Origin: Psoroptes ovis
Taxonomy: Eukaryota; Arthropoda; Arachnida; Sarcoptiformes; Psoroptidae
Direction: 5' to 3'
DNA: 64,000 nucleotides
NCBI GenBank assembly: GCA_002943765.1
Contig: PQWQ01000003.1
Location: 3,223,501-3,287,500 of the forward strand
A program made the translations under genes and the position numbers. Below, in pieces: positions 25,118 to 38,560 of this stretch. Numbering within the stretch: position 1 is the stretch's first letter; every line of letters starts with the position of its first letter. The notes beneath the pieces are model-generated. The model was not told where the DNA came from, did not search any database, and worked only from the letters and a program-made list of their open reading frames with translations.

Positions 25118-28100
25118 TTGCTTGTTGTTGTTCAGTAGTCTTAACATTCAAAAAAATGTATATCGTGTGTTAGAATGCGTGTGTTTGCTTTTTTATCTCT
25201 TCGAAATACGTGCTACAGTGAACACACGAACCCAAAAAAAATTTTAAAAACCAAAAAAAAACCTCGTGTGATTGGTGCAATTTTTCGGCTAAACATTTAA
25301 ATATCATCGAAATACATGGTACATGGGCCGTACCATAGGGTCCTCGAGTTGTTTCTGCACTGTTTTACTTGTTGAATATAAAAAGAAAAAATTGCGAAAC
25401 AGAACACATATGAGCCTGAACAGGCTTTAACCTTAATGTGGCTCAATGTGGACCTAAGAAAATGAAGAATATTAAGTCAATCAGTTGGATTGAAAATGTG
25501 TTCAATTATGACACTGGTTTCAATTGAATGTTTCAATTTCGTTTCGAAATTGTATTTCATTTCGGTAATAAAAAATTCAACGAAAGAGATAATAAAACGA
25601 GTTACAAATCAATTTGATTGATTTGATTTGATCAAATCAAGCAAAATGATACGGAATGATGACCTGCTGTTACATAAAGGTTTATCCATCGTCGTTGACC
25701 AATAAAATTTGAATTTAAATTGATTTTATTGATTGAATCAAATCAAAATAAATGAAGATATTAAATATCCAATTTGATTACCAAAATAACAATAAATAAA
25801 TGAATGAATGAATAAATCGATCTTAAATCATTTATTTGGACAATTTGATTTTATTTTATTTCATGTTCCTTGATTTTAAATCATTTTGAATCATTTTAAA
25901 TTGACCAAACCAATATAATTTGATAATAAATGAATGAATAAACCTTTCGAACCTGATTATTTTCCTCAAATTGACCTGATTGAAAGTGAATTTATTTATT
26001 CGTTTATTGATTTATAAACATATACATTGATTTCATTGATTGGTCATTGGTCAATCGTTCATTGCACATTGATTTCTCACTGACCAGTGCTTCGTTGGAC
26101 AATGACTGTTTCACTGTTTAACTGTTTTACTGTTTCCATTGATCAACGAGTCCAATGAGTTCAATGGTCAATGGTCAAAAGAAAAAGAAAATTTCTGGAA
26201 TTTTATTTCTCCTTTCTTTGAACAATATTACGGTTCATTTGACACCTGATACCTTTGGATTAATATTTTCTAGATATATTCTATTCTCGTATGGGAACTT
26301 TATTATTTCAAAGGGAAAAAAATGTCAAGAATGTTGATGATTAGGTGTTGATGTTGTTCATAAAAAAAGATGATGAAAACATTTTTCCAAGGGTCAAAAA
26401 TTTCAAACAAATTATTTTTGATGACAAAAAGTAGCTTGTTTGAAATAAAACATGTGACTGGTCGATTTTAGTTTCTTTGATTGAAATTTGAATAATTTGA
26501 ATCGGACAAATTTGAATATTTGAATCAATTTTAGGTTTGATCAAAAGCAAAAATTCATCAAATTTATTTTCTCATCTTTCAAAAATGTTTTTGATTGATT
26601 TGGTTGTTTACATTCTTTGTCAATGTAGATTCAAGTTGTAACAACTAACAAATAATCGAAAAAGAAATATTTACCGAAATTTTTTTTCTTTTTAAAATTT
26701 TTTTTTCAAAAGGTCAAAGTTCTTTGGCACAGAAAATTGAAAATTATTTATTTATTTATTTGTACGATGTTTCGTACATATATCGAGCGAAATCATCCAA
26801 TTACATCTTATCCAATCAAGTTTTTTTTTTTTTTGGTATTCGGTAAACAACTTCGGTATGTTTTATGGGTGAAACTTTGTTCAAAATTTTGGGCCAAAAA
26901 TTTTGATCCAAAAAAAATTTGAAAATTTCGGAGGCGCGAGCTTTTCAAGATTTCAAATTATTTTGAAACATTTTGCCCTGCTCGATCAATCGATCACCGA
27001 TCAATAAATCATCGATACAAATTTTTCCAATTTTAGATCAAATGAAAATTTCTTAATTTATTTATTTTCACCCGAAAACATTTGGATCAGATTTTTGGCC
27101 TAAGACCGAATTTCGGTGCTCGGTACCGATTGTATTCAAGTCAATCAGAGGTTCAATACATGTTTTCTAACATTATTCCATTAATCATATAAACATTTTG
27201 AAAATAGAAATAGAATGTCAAAATGTTATTTTTTCAAATTTTTCTATATTGGAACAACAACAAATTATTTCAACAAAAATTTCATTGAAATTGTCAACAA
27301 CAGCAGTCAACATGCAAATAAACATGACCAATTGAATTGTCTTGAATTGAATAAGAAATACTTTGTATTGGTTTGTAATATATTTTACATGATGAATGTT
27401 TACATGAATTTACATTTTACAAAAAAAAAATTTATTTTGAAAAAATTCATGTAAAATTCAATTGAAATTACATCATATTCAACGATTTCGATGATGAATG
27501 GTCAAAAATGGTAAAGAAAATGGAGAAATAATGTTTGGCACACATTTTCTTTGAATTCGTGTCAGCAAAACAAATTGACCCTATGGTCCATAATGGTCCA
27601 TTATGGTCCACGAAAAAAAATGTCTTGCTTGTTTATTTATTTATTTCAATTTAAAATTTAAATTTATTTATTTATTTTCAATTTAAAATTGTTTCTTAAT
27701 TTTCCATGTTACTATTTTTAAATTCATTTTCATTTTTTTTTCATCAAAAATATTTGAAAAGAAACTTTGCTTGGACACAAATTGATGATTTATTCATTTG
27801 TATTTTATGAATTCAACATATATTCCATGCTGTAAATGGAGAAAGGTTGAAGGAAAAAAAATGAATAAGTTGAATAATAAAATTTTGATACAAATGAAAT
27901 CAAAATCAATTTAAAATGAAGAAATTCACTTTAATTGTCCATCAATGAAATAAAAAAAAACATTTAAACATTTAAAGAAATTTATTATTAATGGTCCAAG
28001 ACCTTGAACTTTGAATAATTTCAAAGAAACAAAAATTTACTTTCGATACATTTTGTCAAATTTTTTTGGACATCTTTGATTTGAAAAATAAAAAAAAAAA

Positions 28101-31100
28101 AATCAATCGAAAATGTATCGATTGATTTTGGATGTCCAACAATTTTTGTACCAAATTCAACAATTTCATCAAATGTTTTCGATTGTCATCGAATGAAATC
28201 TTGAAATTTTAAAAAATTTGACGATCAACATCGACAAGAAACATAATATTTATGGACACATGTTTTTCTTTCGTCCATTGATTTGTATATTTTCATCACC
28301 ATTCTTTTACTGGTCACATTATGATCAGCTAAAAACATGCCATTATCGTTGTAATTGCCTGTTGTTTGGTGATTTGGTGTTGTTCTTGTTGTTTGGTTAA
28401 TAGAAATATTTATTTTCATTTATTTACAATCATTTTTCTTTCATTGATTCATTCAATATTCTTCAATTGTTTGTTCAAATTGTTCAAAAAAAAAAATGAA
28501 TATCAAACACATTCATTTATTTATTTATGAATAAATAAATACATAAATAAACATTTCAACAACATTGCTATTTTTGTCATTTATTTTAGTGAAAATGTAT
28601 AGCCTTTCAACCCTTGAATCTTTGTTCTTTGAATCCTTTTTTTTCTGTTGTAGCTATTTTCAATGTATATCATTATCATCAATCAATCATAACATTGATT
28701 TAATATGTGTTTATACGAAGCGATGACAAAAAAGCGATAAGTCAACACTTTGGCACCGAAAAAAAAAAGAAAAATTTCAAATAAAACTTGTAAATGATAC
28801 AAATGGTCAAACAGAACATGAATGTTTTGGCCTTTTTTGCCGACCAGTCCCGTCATCAGAGCCAATCGATCATTTTCTGGCCATGTATTTTTGGCTCAGG
28901 ACAAAGTTCCGTTTTTGTTTCTCGAACAGCAGAAGTAATGATGATGATAATCGTCGAAATATGGACAGCCATCAAGCCTCATTTATTTTATGAATTTTCA
29001 TTTATGAAAAATTGGTTGAATTTCTTGAGGCAAGAAAAAAAAATTCAAATAATTTAATTTCTTAATGAATCATTTACTTTTTTCATCATTATTTTATTTA
29101 GTGGTTCGAAAATATTTTCTTCGAGCTTCAATTCTTAGTGTCTTGAGAGTTTTCAAATTTCTTGATTTATTCTATGAAACCATGGACATTTATGATGATT
29201 GAAATTTAGTAGAAAAATCTAATAATTCATATGAAGAGATCACCGAAATTTAGAACAAAAAATTATGATCATTTCATTTCTGTAGAACCAGTCTCTGATC
29301 CAGCAACAATTTTCTGTTCTGATGACCTTTTCATTCATTGGTCATTGGCAAAATCATTTACTCAATATGCTCATCTATTTATTTGGTCGAACAATTAATT
29401 GTTTGTTAATGGACAAATGAATTTCATCAATTTTAAACTCTTAAATTCGCACATTTATTCATTTATTAGGAAAAATGAATATGAATATGAATTCATCAAA
29501 ATATTTTTTTAAAAATGAACTGAAACTTTCATTATTTCATGTCTAATTTATTTTGTTTTGACCAATATATGAAGTTCAGGTTATACATTTTGGTTATGAA
29601 TTTTCTCCTTTTATTTTCTAAGGTCGGTAGCCCATGTGTTTTGATCTTGTTTTTTCAAAAAATGTTCATATGTTGACCAATATAATGACCCAGGATTTTA
29701 ATATTTTTTTACCCATTTAAATGGCCGATGCTTTTTGATAATCGTTTATATTGTAAATGTCCAATGATGATGATGATGATGATGATGACCTTTGGCCATT
29801 GGATATTTTAATTTTTTTTTTTTTGTGGTCTTGTATTACGTATTTCTTTGTTCTTTTTCAAAGAAAAATTTCAAAAAAATGGTTAAAAAGCATGTTGCGC
29901 ATTGGTTTTTTTTTTCAAAAAAAGAACGCGCGACATTTCACGCGGCTCCAAAAATTTCAATCGAAAAAAGCAACACTTTCGGCTCCAACCGAAAAAGTAA
30001 AAAACTGGTTGATGTGATCAACCAACACATAACCATACACATGAACCATATGGTCAGCCGAAATCGTTATGACCAACAACAGCAAGCGAAACAATGAGCG
30101 AAAAATAATATCTCGAACCATACAAACACACACAACACGCACGATTTTCAATGTAAAAAGTCTTTGACATTTTCTCCTTTAAAGATCTTCATATTTTTGA
30201 GATTTGAACCATGCAAAAACATTTTATTCGTATTTCTTTACCGAAATGAAATGAATAAAATACAAAAGAGTTGTCTGGCTTTTTTCTTACCGTTTTTGTT
30301 TTGAATCCACCTTTGACCTTTTCACTGTTTTTGGCTTTGATTTTTCTTCATTTTTTTTTATTTTTTGAAATATTTTTCTTCCTGACCATTATGATTGAAA
30401 TATTTATTATTATTATTTATTCACATTAATTTATTCATAGATATTTATTCATTTATTTTCATAATAAATATTTATTATTATTTTTTTCAACAATATAAAA
30501 ATGAATTAAAATATTTTAAAATGGCATAAAATTGAAAGTAAATTTTTTTTTTTACATTTATTTATGTCATAAGAAAAAATGATTTTTCTTAAAATATTTT
30601 TTCAGATATAAATGATTGAATGAATGTCTTTGAGTTGTTTGATAGAATTCAAATTCAAATTGATAGAGTTCAAATTAAAAAATCGAAAAAAAAGATTTAA
30701 TCAGACCAAAAATTCAATTCATTTATTTTTTGAATTTTGAAAATCCATGATTAAGGATAATTATTTCGAATTTATTTTGTTTGTTTGGTAATAGCCTAAA
30801 TGACCAAAATAGAAAATTCCTTTATCGAATGGATAGAAAAAGCTGGTGAACTTTTGGTAAACTCATTGGTGATGATTAACAATGCATTTTTGTGGTAAAT
30901 TTGGGTTAATTTTTTCTGGATTTTTTTTCAAAGGTTTTTTCAATTGAACTCGGTCCGAGAAATGATTGAATTTTCGGTCATTTTTTTCTTGATTTCATTT
31001 CAATCATTTGTTCAACCACAAACTTAAAAAGCAAGCAGCAAATAACCTTTTAAATTTTAGACAAACAATTCAAAAATGCCTTGAGGCTCTATTTGGTTTT

Positions 31101-34100
31101 CGCTTTTATTTCGCCCAATTTTCTTCACCTCAAACCCCAAATCAATTACGTAATATTTTTGCAGGTTGTTGTTTATTGAGTATTTTCAATCGAAGCATTT
31201 TCAATAGATTGAAACATATTTATTTCATTTAATCATTCATTCACCCATTCAATCATTATGCTTGCATAATGATTTTTTCAACTAATTCGTGTGAATGATT
31301 TGTTGTCGGCAAAAGTTTTCCAATAACATTTTCTTAAGATTATGTAATATTTTGGACCAAATGAAAAAAATTCAATTTAAATTCATTGAATTTCATAATA
31401 CGAAACTAATCGATTTTCCAGGATTACGGATAATAACGGATAGTGTTGTTATTTTTTTTCTGGAAAAATTTTGGGTCAAAAAAGAAGCCAAAATGAAAAT
31501 TTATTACATAATCTTCGGGCACACATTTGAATTATATTGCATATTTCAAGGTGTTGATTTTGAAATTATTTAAATCTCATTTCTCTTATTGCAGGTGTGA
31601 AAAAAAAATTTATTCATTCATTTTTGGTGAAAATAGAAATAAAATACAATTAGATCACGACGAGACTAAAGTTTTCAAAGTTTGACCATTCGGTTTTAAT
31701 CTTTTCAATTTTCTATGGACAATTTGAATGGTAACAATACAAGAAGTATTGGCTGCTGGAGATTTTTTCTGACCAATTCGAAAACGATAAATGTCAAATT
31801 TATTAAATGCTCAAAGAGTTATTGTAGAAAATTTATGAATTTATTTATGAACATAAATTTTGACCCTTGATTGATTTTCAAATCAATGATGATGGTCAAA
31901 GTGATGACCTTTGATTTGATTTCGAAGATTTAAACAATCAATTCTTTTTTGGTGATTTTATTATGAAACTCATATTTTTTTGAATGAAAATCAAACAAAA
32001 TTATTCAATTTATAACCTCAAGAAGGCTAATAATAATATTTATGCAAGGATAATGGTGAATAGAAATCGAAAGATAACAGGAAACAATAACCATAAAATG
32101 AAAGATTTCAAATTTTTGATTTCATTTTTTGCAGTTGCAGTTGATTGAATGGTTTATTTGCGTGTTGAATACAAATACATATCGAATAGATTTGATTAGT
32201 TCTATTTTATTATTATCAATGATTCAATATTTGCTTATTGATTTTCATCATTGATTCTTAAATCAAATCAAATCAAAACCAAAATCAGACTAATTCAATA
32301 AAAATTCTCGTGACAAAAGATTTTCAATGTTTTTTTTTTCAAATTCAAATTCAAATGTCTTTGGCTTTGGTGGACAACAAAACAAATAAGAAATCACGTA
32401 AATCAGTAGTATTTTGTTTCGTTGGTCATCATAATCATCAAAATTGTCAAATTTGATTATTTGATTTGACATTATCTTCATTATTATCATCAATTTATTA
32501 TTATTATTTTTTTGGTTTGTTTGGTTATTGTTTCTACAAAATTGATTGAGGAACATGTGTGTATGTGTGTGTTTGTGTGTGGTCAAATAATCTTATCTTT
32601 GTTTTTTATCATCTTTCAAAAAATTTTCGTTTGCAAAATTTGAACAGATTTTGGTCAAAAGACAAATTTGGAAGTGAAAAAATAGACGAAAAACGCTAGG
32701 ACCTTAAGACCTTAAAAACTTAAAAGACTTGAGGCCATATTGAACCATCAAGCATTATCTTTGCTAATCAGGAATAATAAAAATGTACAAAAAAATACCA
32801 AAACAGTAGTAAATGTTTATCAACAATTAACATACAAACAAATGATGACCAATAACATTAGTTTTAATGATTATTATTATGTGTTTGTTTGTATGTTTGT
32901 ATGTCAATGTGTTTTTTGATTTTCATGAAAACATTTCAATTGGATAATTTCAATTCATTTTCATCATCATTTTGGCCTTTAAATTATCAAAAAAATCACT
33001 ATGAATTACCTTCGATAATGGTGCGAAAAATGGTCTAAATTTTCATAAATTAAGGAATCATAAGATAAAATACGAATTCATGTTTTATATTTTCATGTAA
33101 ACATCTGTGTATTTTCATCTTAATACTCGTTATTAAATTTCTTTACCATGTAAATGATGTGTTTAGGAATGTTTTTTTTAGTGTTATTTATCTATCTATG
33201 GTCATCAGACGTTTGCATCCGGTAATTTATATTTATTGTCCTTTTTCGAAAATATTGAATACCAAAATTTCATTTATCTCTTATAAATATTTTCAAAATG
33301 GTTTTTTTTCTGGAAACATGTGTAACAGGTCTAAAATATGTCAATATAAATATGTATTGACACTGCATCTGTATCAGCATCTGTTGTTACATCGAAGAAA
33401 TTGTAAATTTTTAACGGAATTTTATCGTTTCTTTACTTTCTAGTATTTATTCAACCAATGACATATCACATGGATCATCTCAAGGATTTTACAACGGTCA
33501 CTGAGGAATGTTGTCTTTGAATTTCGAAATAGAAAAAAAAACCATAAACACTGACATTTTTCGTTGAAAAAAAAATCAAAACCAAACAAAAAACAATTGA
33601 AACAACCAGTCGTAAAAATGCATTGGAATGCAACTTACGCAACGCAGCTATAAACCTCTTACGCACACACACAGGTTTAATGGGTTTTTTTTTTCGTTGC
33701 TTAGCATCTGATCTGAATTTTTTTTTCTTTATTTCATTTCATTGTTCACTTTTACAGGCACAGATTGGAATGTTGTCATGCAAAAAAAAAATGTGCTAAC
33801 GACTGGCGACCGAGCCACCTAACCCACCTAACGCTTCATACACACACCAAACACACACATGTCTTTGGATCCGAAATTCGTTGGAATTTTTTCAATCAAT
33901 TTCAATTCGCTCATACATCATTTGCATCCCGTGTATTGTGTGTGTTGGTTGTAAGAAAAAATTTCAAACAAACATTGAAGGTTATCAAGCAAATGGCATG
34001 CAATTCATCTCGGTAAAAAAACGACGGAAATTTGATTTAAATGTCTTCGAACAATAAATTGACTATTATTGCAATATGAATGATGATGATGACGATCGAA

Positions 34101-34696
34101 TTGAATTGAATTAATGCTTTGAGTGAAATCGAAAAAATGTTTGGAATGCGAATGGCACACGTTGGATAAATATTTTTTTCGGTACTTTCAATCATTGAAA
34201 AAAACACATTACCCGATATCCAGGTGAAACGATTATGAGTTTTTTTTAGATGAAATGAAAATTTCAACGGAAATTCATACCTTGAAATGATAATGTCGAG
34301 TAAAATTTTGAACCATTTCAAATATTTTAAATAAAGATTAAAAATGTTCAATAAAATAGCCAAAAAATGCCATTGAAAATTGAAATTGTAATTTCAGATT
34401 TGAAATGGACAAATGAATCCAAATGATTCATAGATTTTACAATGATTAATCGATTTTAAGCCATCAATCAAGTTATATTGGGTCCGAAACAAGTCTTAGG
34501 CCAATTGTGGACAGATATCTAATGTCTTCAAGATTGATTCACGATCATCAATTTAAGATCACGTGTTTTTTCTTAAGAAAAATTTTTACACTCATCACAT
34601 ATGTTACATGCGAACACACATTCGCATTCACATACACACACTTACACTAACACGCACTAATACCCACGTACACACCTTGAATAATTGCGTAATATC

Positions 34697-34709
34697 AGGT
34701 CAAAGGACA
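34697..34709 (+). promoter_or_regulatory. DR1-like nuclear-receptor site
   Basis: AGGTCAAAGGACA: two hexamer half-sites with one-base spacing, as bound by HNF4 or RXR/USP dimers. Function not shown. Confidence 0.3.
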
Positions 34710-35008
34710 AAATCATCACCAAGAAAAACATGCTTTAAAAAAATATTTTCTACGAAAAATAGAAATTGTTTCACACTTACTAATTCCATATCGTACTTGG
34801 GTCACATGTTTCATTGTGACACCACGTACAAGCACTTCCTCGAACATTTTTACTTTGAAATTTTTGCTTCGTACAGTTGAAAGCTAAAGATTTAGCGGGT
34901 CCCGACACCCGAAACACAATGAAATGGTAAAAAATATGCACGTTTTGAATGTAGAAATATGCAACAGATGCTTTGATCATTTAAAGAAAGTTGACCGAAA
35001 ATATTTTC

Positions 35009-35021
35009 AGGTCAAAGTTCA
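35009..35021 (+). promoter_or_regulatory. DR1 nuclear-receptor site
   Basis: AGGTCAAAGTTCA, an almost ideal direct repeat with one-base spacing, about 300 bases from another such site at 34697. Function not shown. Confidence 0.35.
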
Positions 35022-38000
35022 TAATATTCGCAGAAATAATGCATATTAAACTCAATTATTTGTATTTGAATCAAAGAAAACTTGAAAATCTTTCTTATGA
35101 ATGAAAATTTCTTGGATTTTTTTTTTTGAATTACATAAGAAAACTACGAATTATACAAATTACAAAGATGCTTTGTCGCGTGCCAAATATTTTCGGCAAG
35201 CATCAATAAATGTCAAGACCTTACACTGACCTTGATTTTTTCATTCCTATTTTTAGGCTTAGGAAGAAGTAAGAAATCACCAAAATCAATATTCAATTCG
35301 CGTGTAAATTTCCTAGTAGATTGTATCATCTATGATGATATAAAGGTCATGACATAAAATTTGAAAAATTCTCAAGAATTTGTTTCAATTCAAAGGATCT
35401 GACCATGAACTGAACTGCTAAAGAAATCATCATCATTATCTAGGTTCGCTGACCTTCGGTTGGCACCATATTTGAAACATTCTAATTTGTCAAATGAAAA
35501 TATATTTTTTTCTTTGATTGAAAAATTATCTTTGAAATTCATCAAAGTTATTTAAAATGAAAAAAAGTGAAATGAATACCAGGATCATGAAAAAAATCAA
35601 TCATATTTCAATCTTTTAGTGTGATAATTTATCGATTTTGAATCTAAGATAAGATCTCAAGATTATTTCCCATATTTCATATCTGAAAAATCTTGAATTT
35701 GAAATGAAATATGAATAATAAAGATATCAATGATACGACAAATAATGTGAATAGGTGAAAAAGGGTTGAGAGAAATAAAAATAAAATAAAATTCATATTT
35801 TACCAAATTATTTCATTATTATGATTAATTTCAAAAAAGTTTAAAGGGTTGGATGGCTGAAGGTGTTTGTCTGAAGAAGATTGAAAGTCGCTCTATTGTC
35901 CTGAAGCGCAAATGAAATCAATGAAAGACTTAGGAAAAAATAAAATTTGTCATTTGCGAGAGTCCAAAAATGATTGAAAATGTTTGAAACACTGGACTTG
36001 ACAGGACTAGACTGGGACCCTTTATTTGTCCATATCGAAAAACATATTGAAAAGTCATAAAATTATTATTATTTCATTGATATTTATCTTCATCATTATT
36101 GGTGATTATTTGCTTTGTTTTCCATGATATGTTATGAATTTTGGGCCCATGACACTTATGGACATCATAGACTGCGAATGAATCAATGAATGTCATCAAT
36201 GATGATGACCATATGTTGTCACAAATGGCCTTTTGGACGATCAAAAAAAATTATTGACTTGTCACGTAAAACAAATAAAAAAAATGTATTTCTTAACAAA
36301 ACAATTTAAACAAAGAGAGATAACAAGTTATAATTATATTCCTCAAATATTCATTGATATATTTTCAAATCATAAAAATTTTGAATGCAAATTCTTGTGG
36401 AGTTTCCTTTTATTTCAACAAAGGTCAAAGGTTGTATTTGACCCTTGTACATTTTTGTAAAACAAAAAACACGTGTAAATGTTTTTTTTTTTTTTGTTTT
36501 TCTCTTTGATATTTCTGTTATTTTTGGTTATTTCACTCCATTCTTTCACTCTAATCACGATCATTTTTGAATCATTTTGACTGGTGAAACAAATGAATGT
36601 TTAGAAACAATAATAAACAAGATAATTGATGAACCATCGTCGTGTATATTGACCATTGTTGACCATTGTCAAGTCAACAAAGCACTTGGTTTTGCACGAC
36701 TTTTGTTTTACCAAAATGAAAATGGGTTGAACATTCACTGACTAGTCAAAGGCTTGAAGCATTTCAAGTAATATCAATTTTGAAAGGCTATAATCAACTG
36801 ATTTGATTTGAAACTCGTGCAAGAATAATAAAACAACAACAACAATCATTTGTTATGATAGGTAATTGACACCAAACCAAGCCAAAATGGATTCTTAATG
36901 GTGAATCTTTGTTTATGTTTGTTCCTGGTTTTTTACTTTTTAAGATAATCAAAAATCAGCCAAAAGGGTCTTCATAAAGGGTTTACATGTTTCGAAATTC
37001 GTGATTTGAAATGAATTTTAATTATGATTTTTCGCTGATTTTCTCAGAGGTTTTTCGAAAAATTATGAAAGTTCTCATGATTTGTCCATGGCTTGTCCAC
37101 GTCAATTGTGCTCATGTCCAGGTGTGTGTGATTTTTGAAGCGAAATATTTTTGTAAAATTCAAAGATTGACTTTGAATCTGTGCCTACCCGATCATTTCA
37201 AAATATTTTCATTTTATGGAAAATTTATCCATTCATCTTTTTTGCTAAACAAAATAATAAGGAAAATAAGCATATAAATATCTTACACTTGAATTAATCT
37301 TGTGAATTATTAAGCGATTTGATTTGATTTTTGTTTATTTCACATGGAAAACATTGGAAGAAATTCGAAAGAAATCCGATTCTTTGAAATATTTGCAAAA
37401 TCAAAGCGAAAAATGATTATCATCAAACAACTGACAATAATTTTGTTTTCTATTCGGTTCTTTGAATCCTTTAAAATCCTTCACTTAACCCTTTGTCATA
37501 GATATCATTAGGTGTTTATGGGGTTTTATTTATTTATTTCGATTTCTTTTATATGTGACTTTTGGTTATTTTGAATTTTTCTCGTTTCTTCAAACTCTTT
37601 CCATTCTTTCAATTCAATTCCATGAATTCTGGTCGAATGATTCGATTGAATTGATTTTTTGCTTTGAATTTTTGAAAAATTTGCAAAGTTTTCCTACGAA
37701 AATCACACGAAAAAATTTGTGCTAAATCATGCACAAACCAAACGAATGGTTGAAAAAAACAAAAACAATAGATTCGATACACTTGAATAAATCGATTGAA
37801 TTGAAGTGAAAAAAATTCGGTGGTCAAATTTCTTTGATTTTGAATTTTATAAAAAAACCAATGAAGTTGAAAGGAGAACAAATACTTGGCGGCTATTGCG
37901 AAATATCGGTGATCAATATCAATGCATTGTATTGATTGGCCTACAACACCCACACCAAACGACCAAACAAACAAAAACCAACAAACAAACAAACAAACTA

Positions 38001-38560
38001 AATAAATGAAAATAAAAAATCCAAGATTTCAAATCAAATATCGTTAGACCAAAGAATGTTTAACGGTTATGGTTATGGCTATATGTGCTGGTTATGCCGT
38101 GTTTATTGGATTCATTGATCCTGAAACACTGATTAGTTTGGTCGAATGAAAATGAACAATATCGATATCATTAGAAATAATAATCATGGTTTATTTTCAA
38201 ATATTTATTAGGTGATATATCTGTGCAGAAAAATTATATTTTTTAGACACACACACAAACCCTTTCATTTTTGCATGGTCAAATGGTCATGGTCATGGTC
38301 ATTGTCACATGGTTTTTTTTTGCTTTATTTTCTCAGTTTCATTTTTAAATTTCTTCATTGGTCAAATATAAAATGACCATAAATAACCATATCATTATCA
38401 ATTATTCAATTCAAATCATTTGAATTCAAACGATTTGAATTTTGATTGATGATGTTGTAAGTTGGTCGGTTAAATGAAAATTATTAGCCGCTACCGCTTA
38501 ATTATTATTAGACACCTGATAATGTCCGATCATTCGATGGTGGTCACATGTTGACGAAAT

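Larger units (their letters stand above)
25300..38560. other. 13-kb gene-poor region upstream of HES gene B
   Basis: I find no protein gene I can support. The ORFs of 60-127 residues look like chance frames. The region has many short GGTCA/TGACC motifs, four AGGTCAAAG sites (26711, 34697, 35009, 36422), a GAT repeat near 29760, AT-hairpins such as that near 28515-28550, and CA/TG repeats. Its place upstream of a developmental repressor suggests a cis-regulatory landscape, or introns of an unseen transcript. Confidence 0.5.

Noticed and set aside
29757..29790. Asp-rich reading of a GAT repeat
   Set aside because: Simple-sequence repeat, not a gene.
34037..34363. 108-codon minus-strand ORF with hydrophobic C-terminus
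   Set aside because: Ile-rich, no family features; chance frame.
37609..37992. 127-codon minus-strand ORF
   Set aside because: Phe/Tyr/Gln-rich chance composition, no motif, no splice context, and length within what AT-rich DNA can give over 64 kb.
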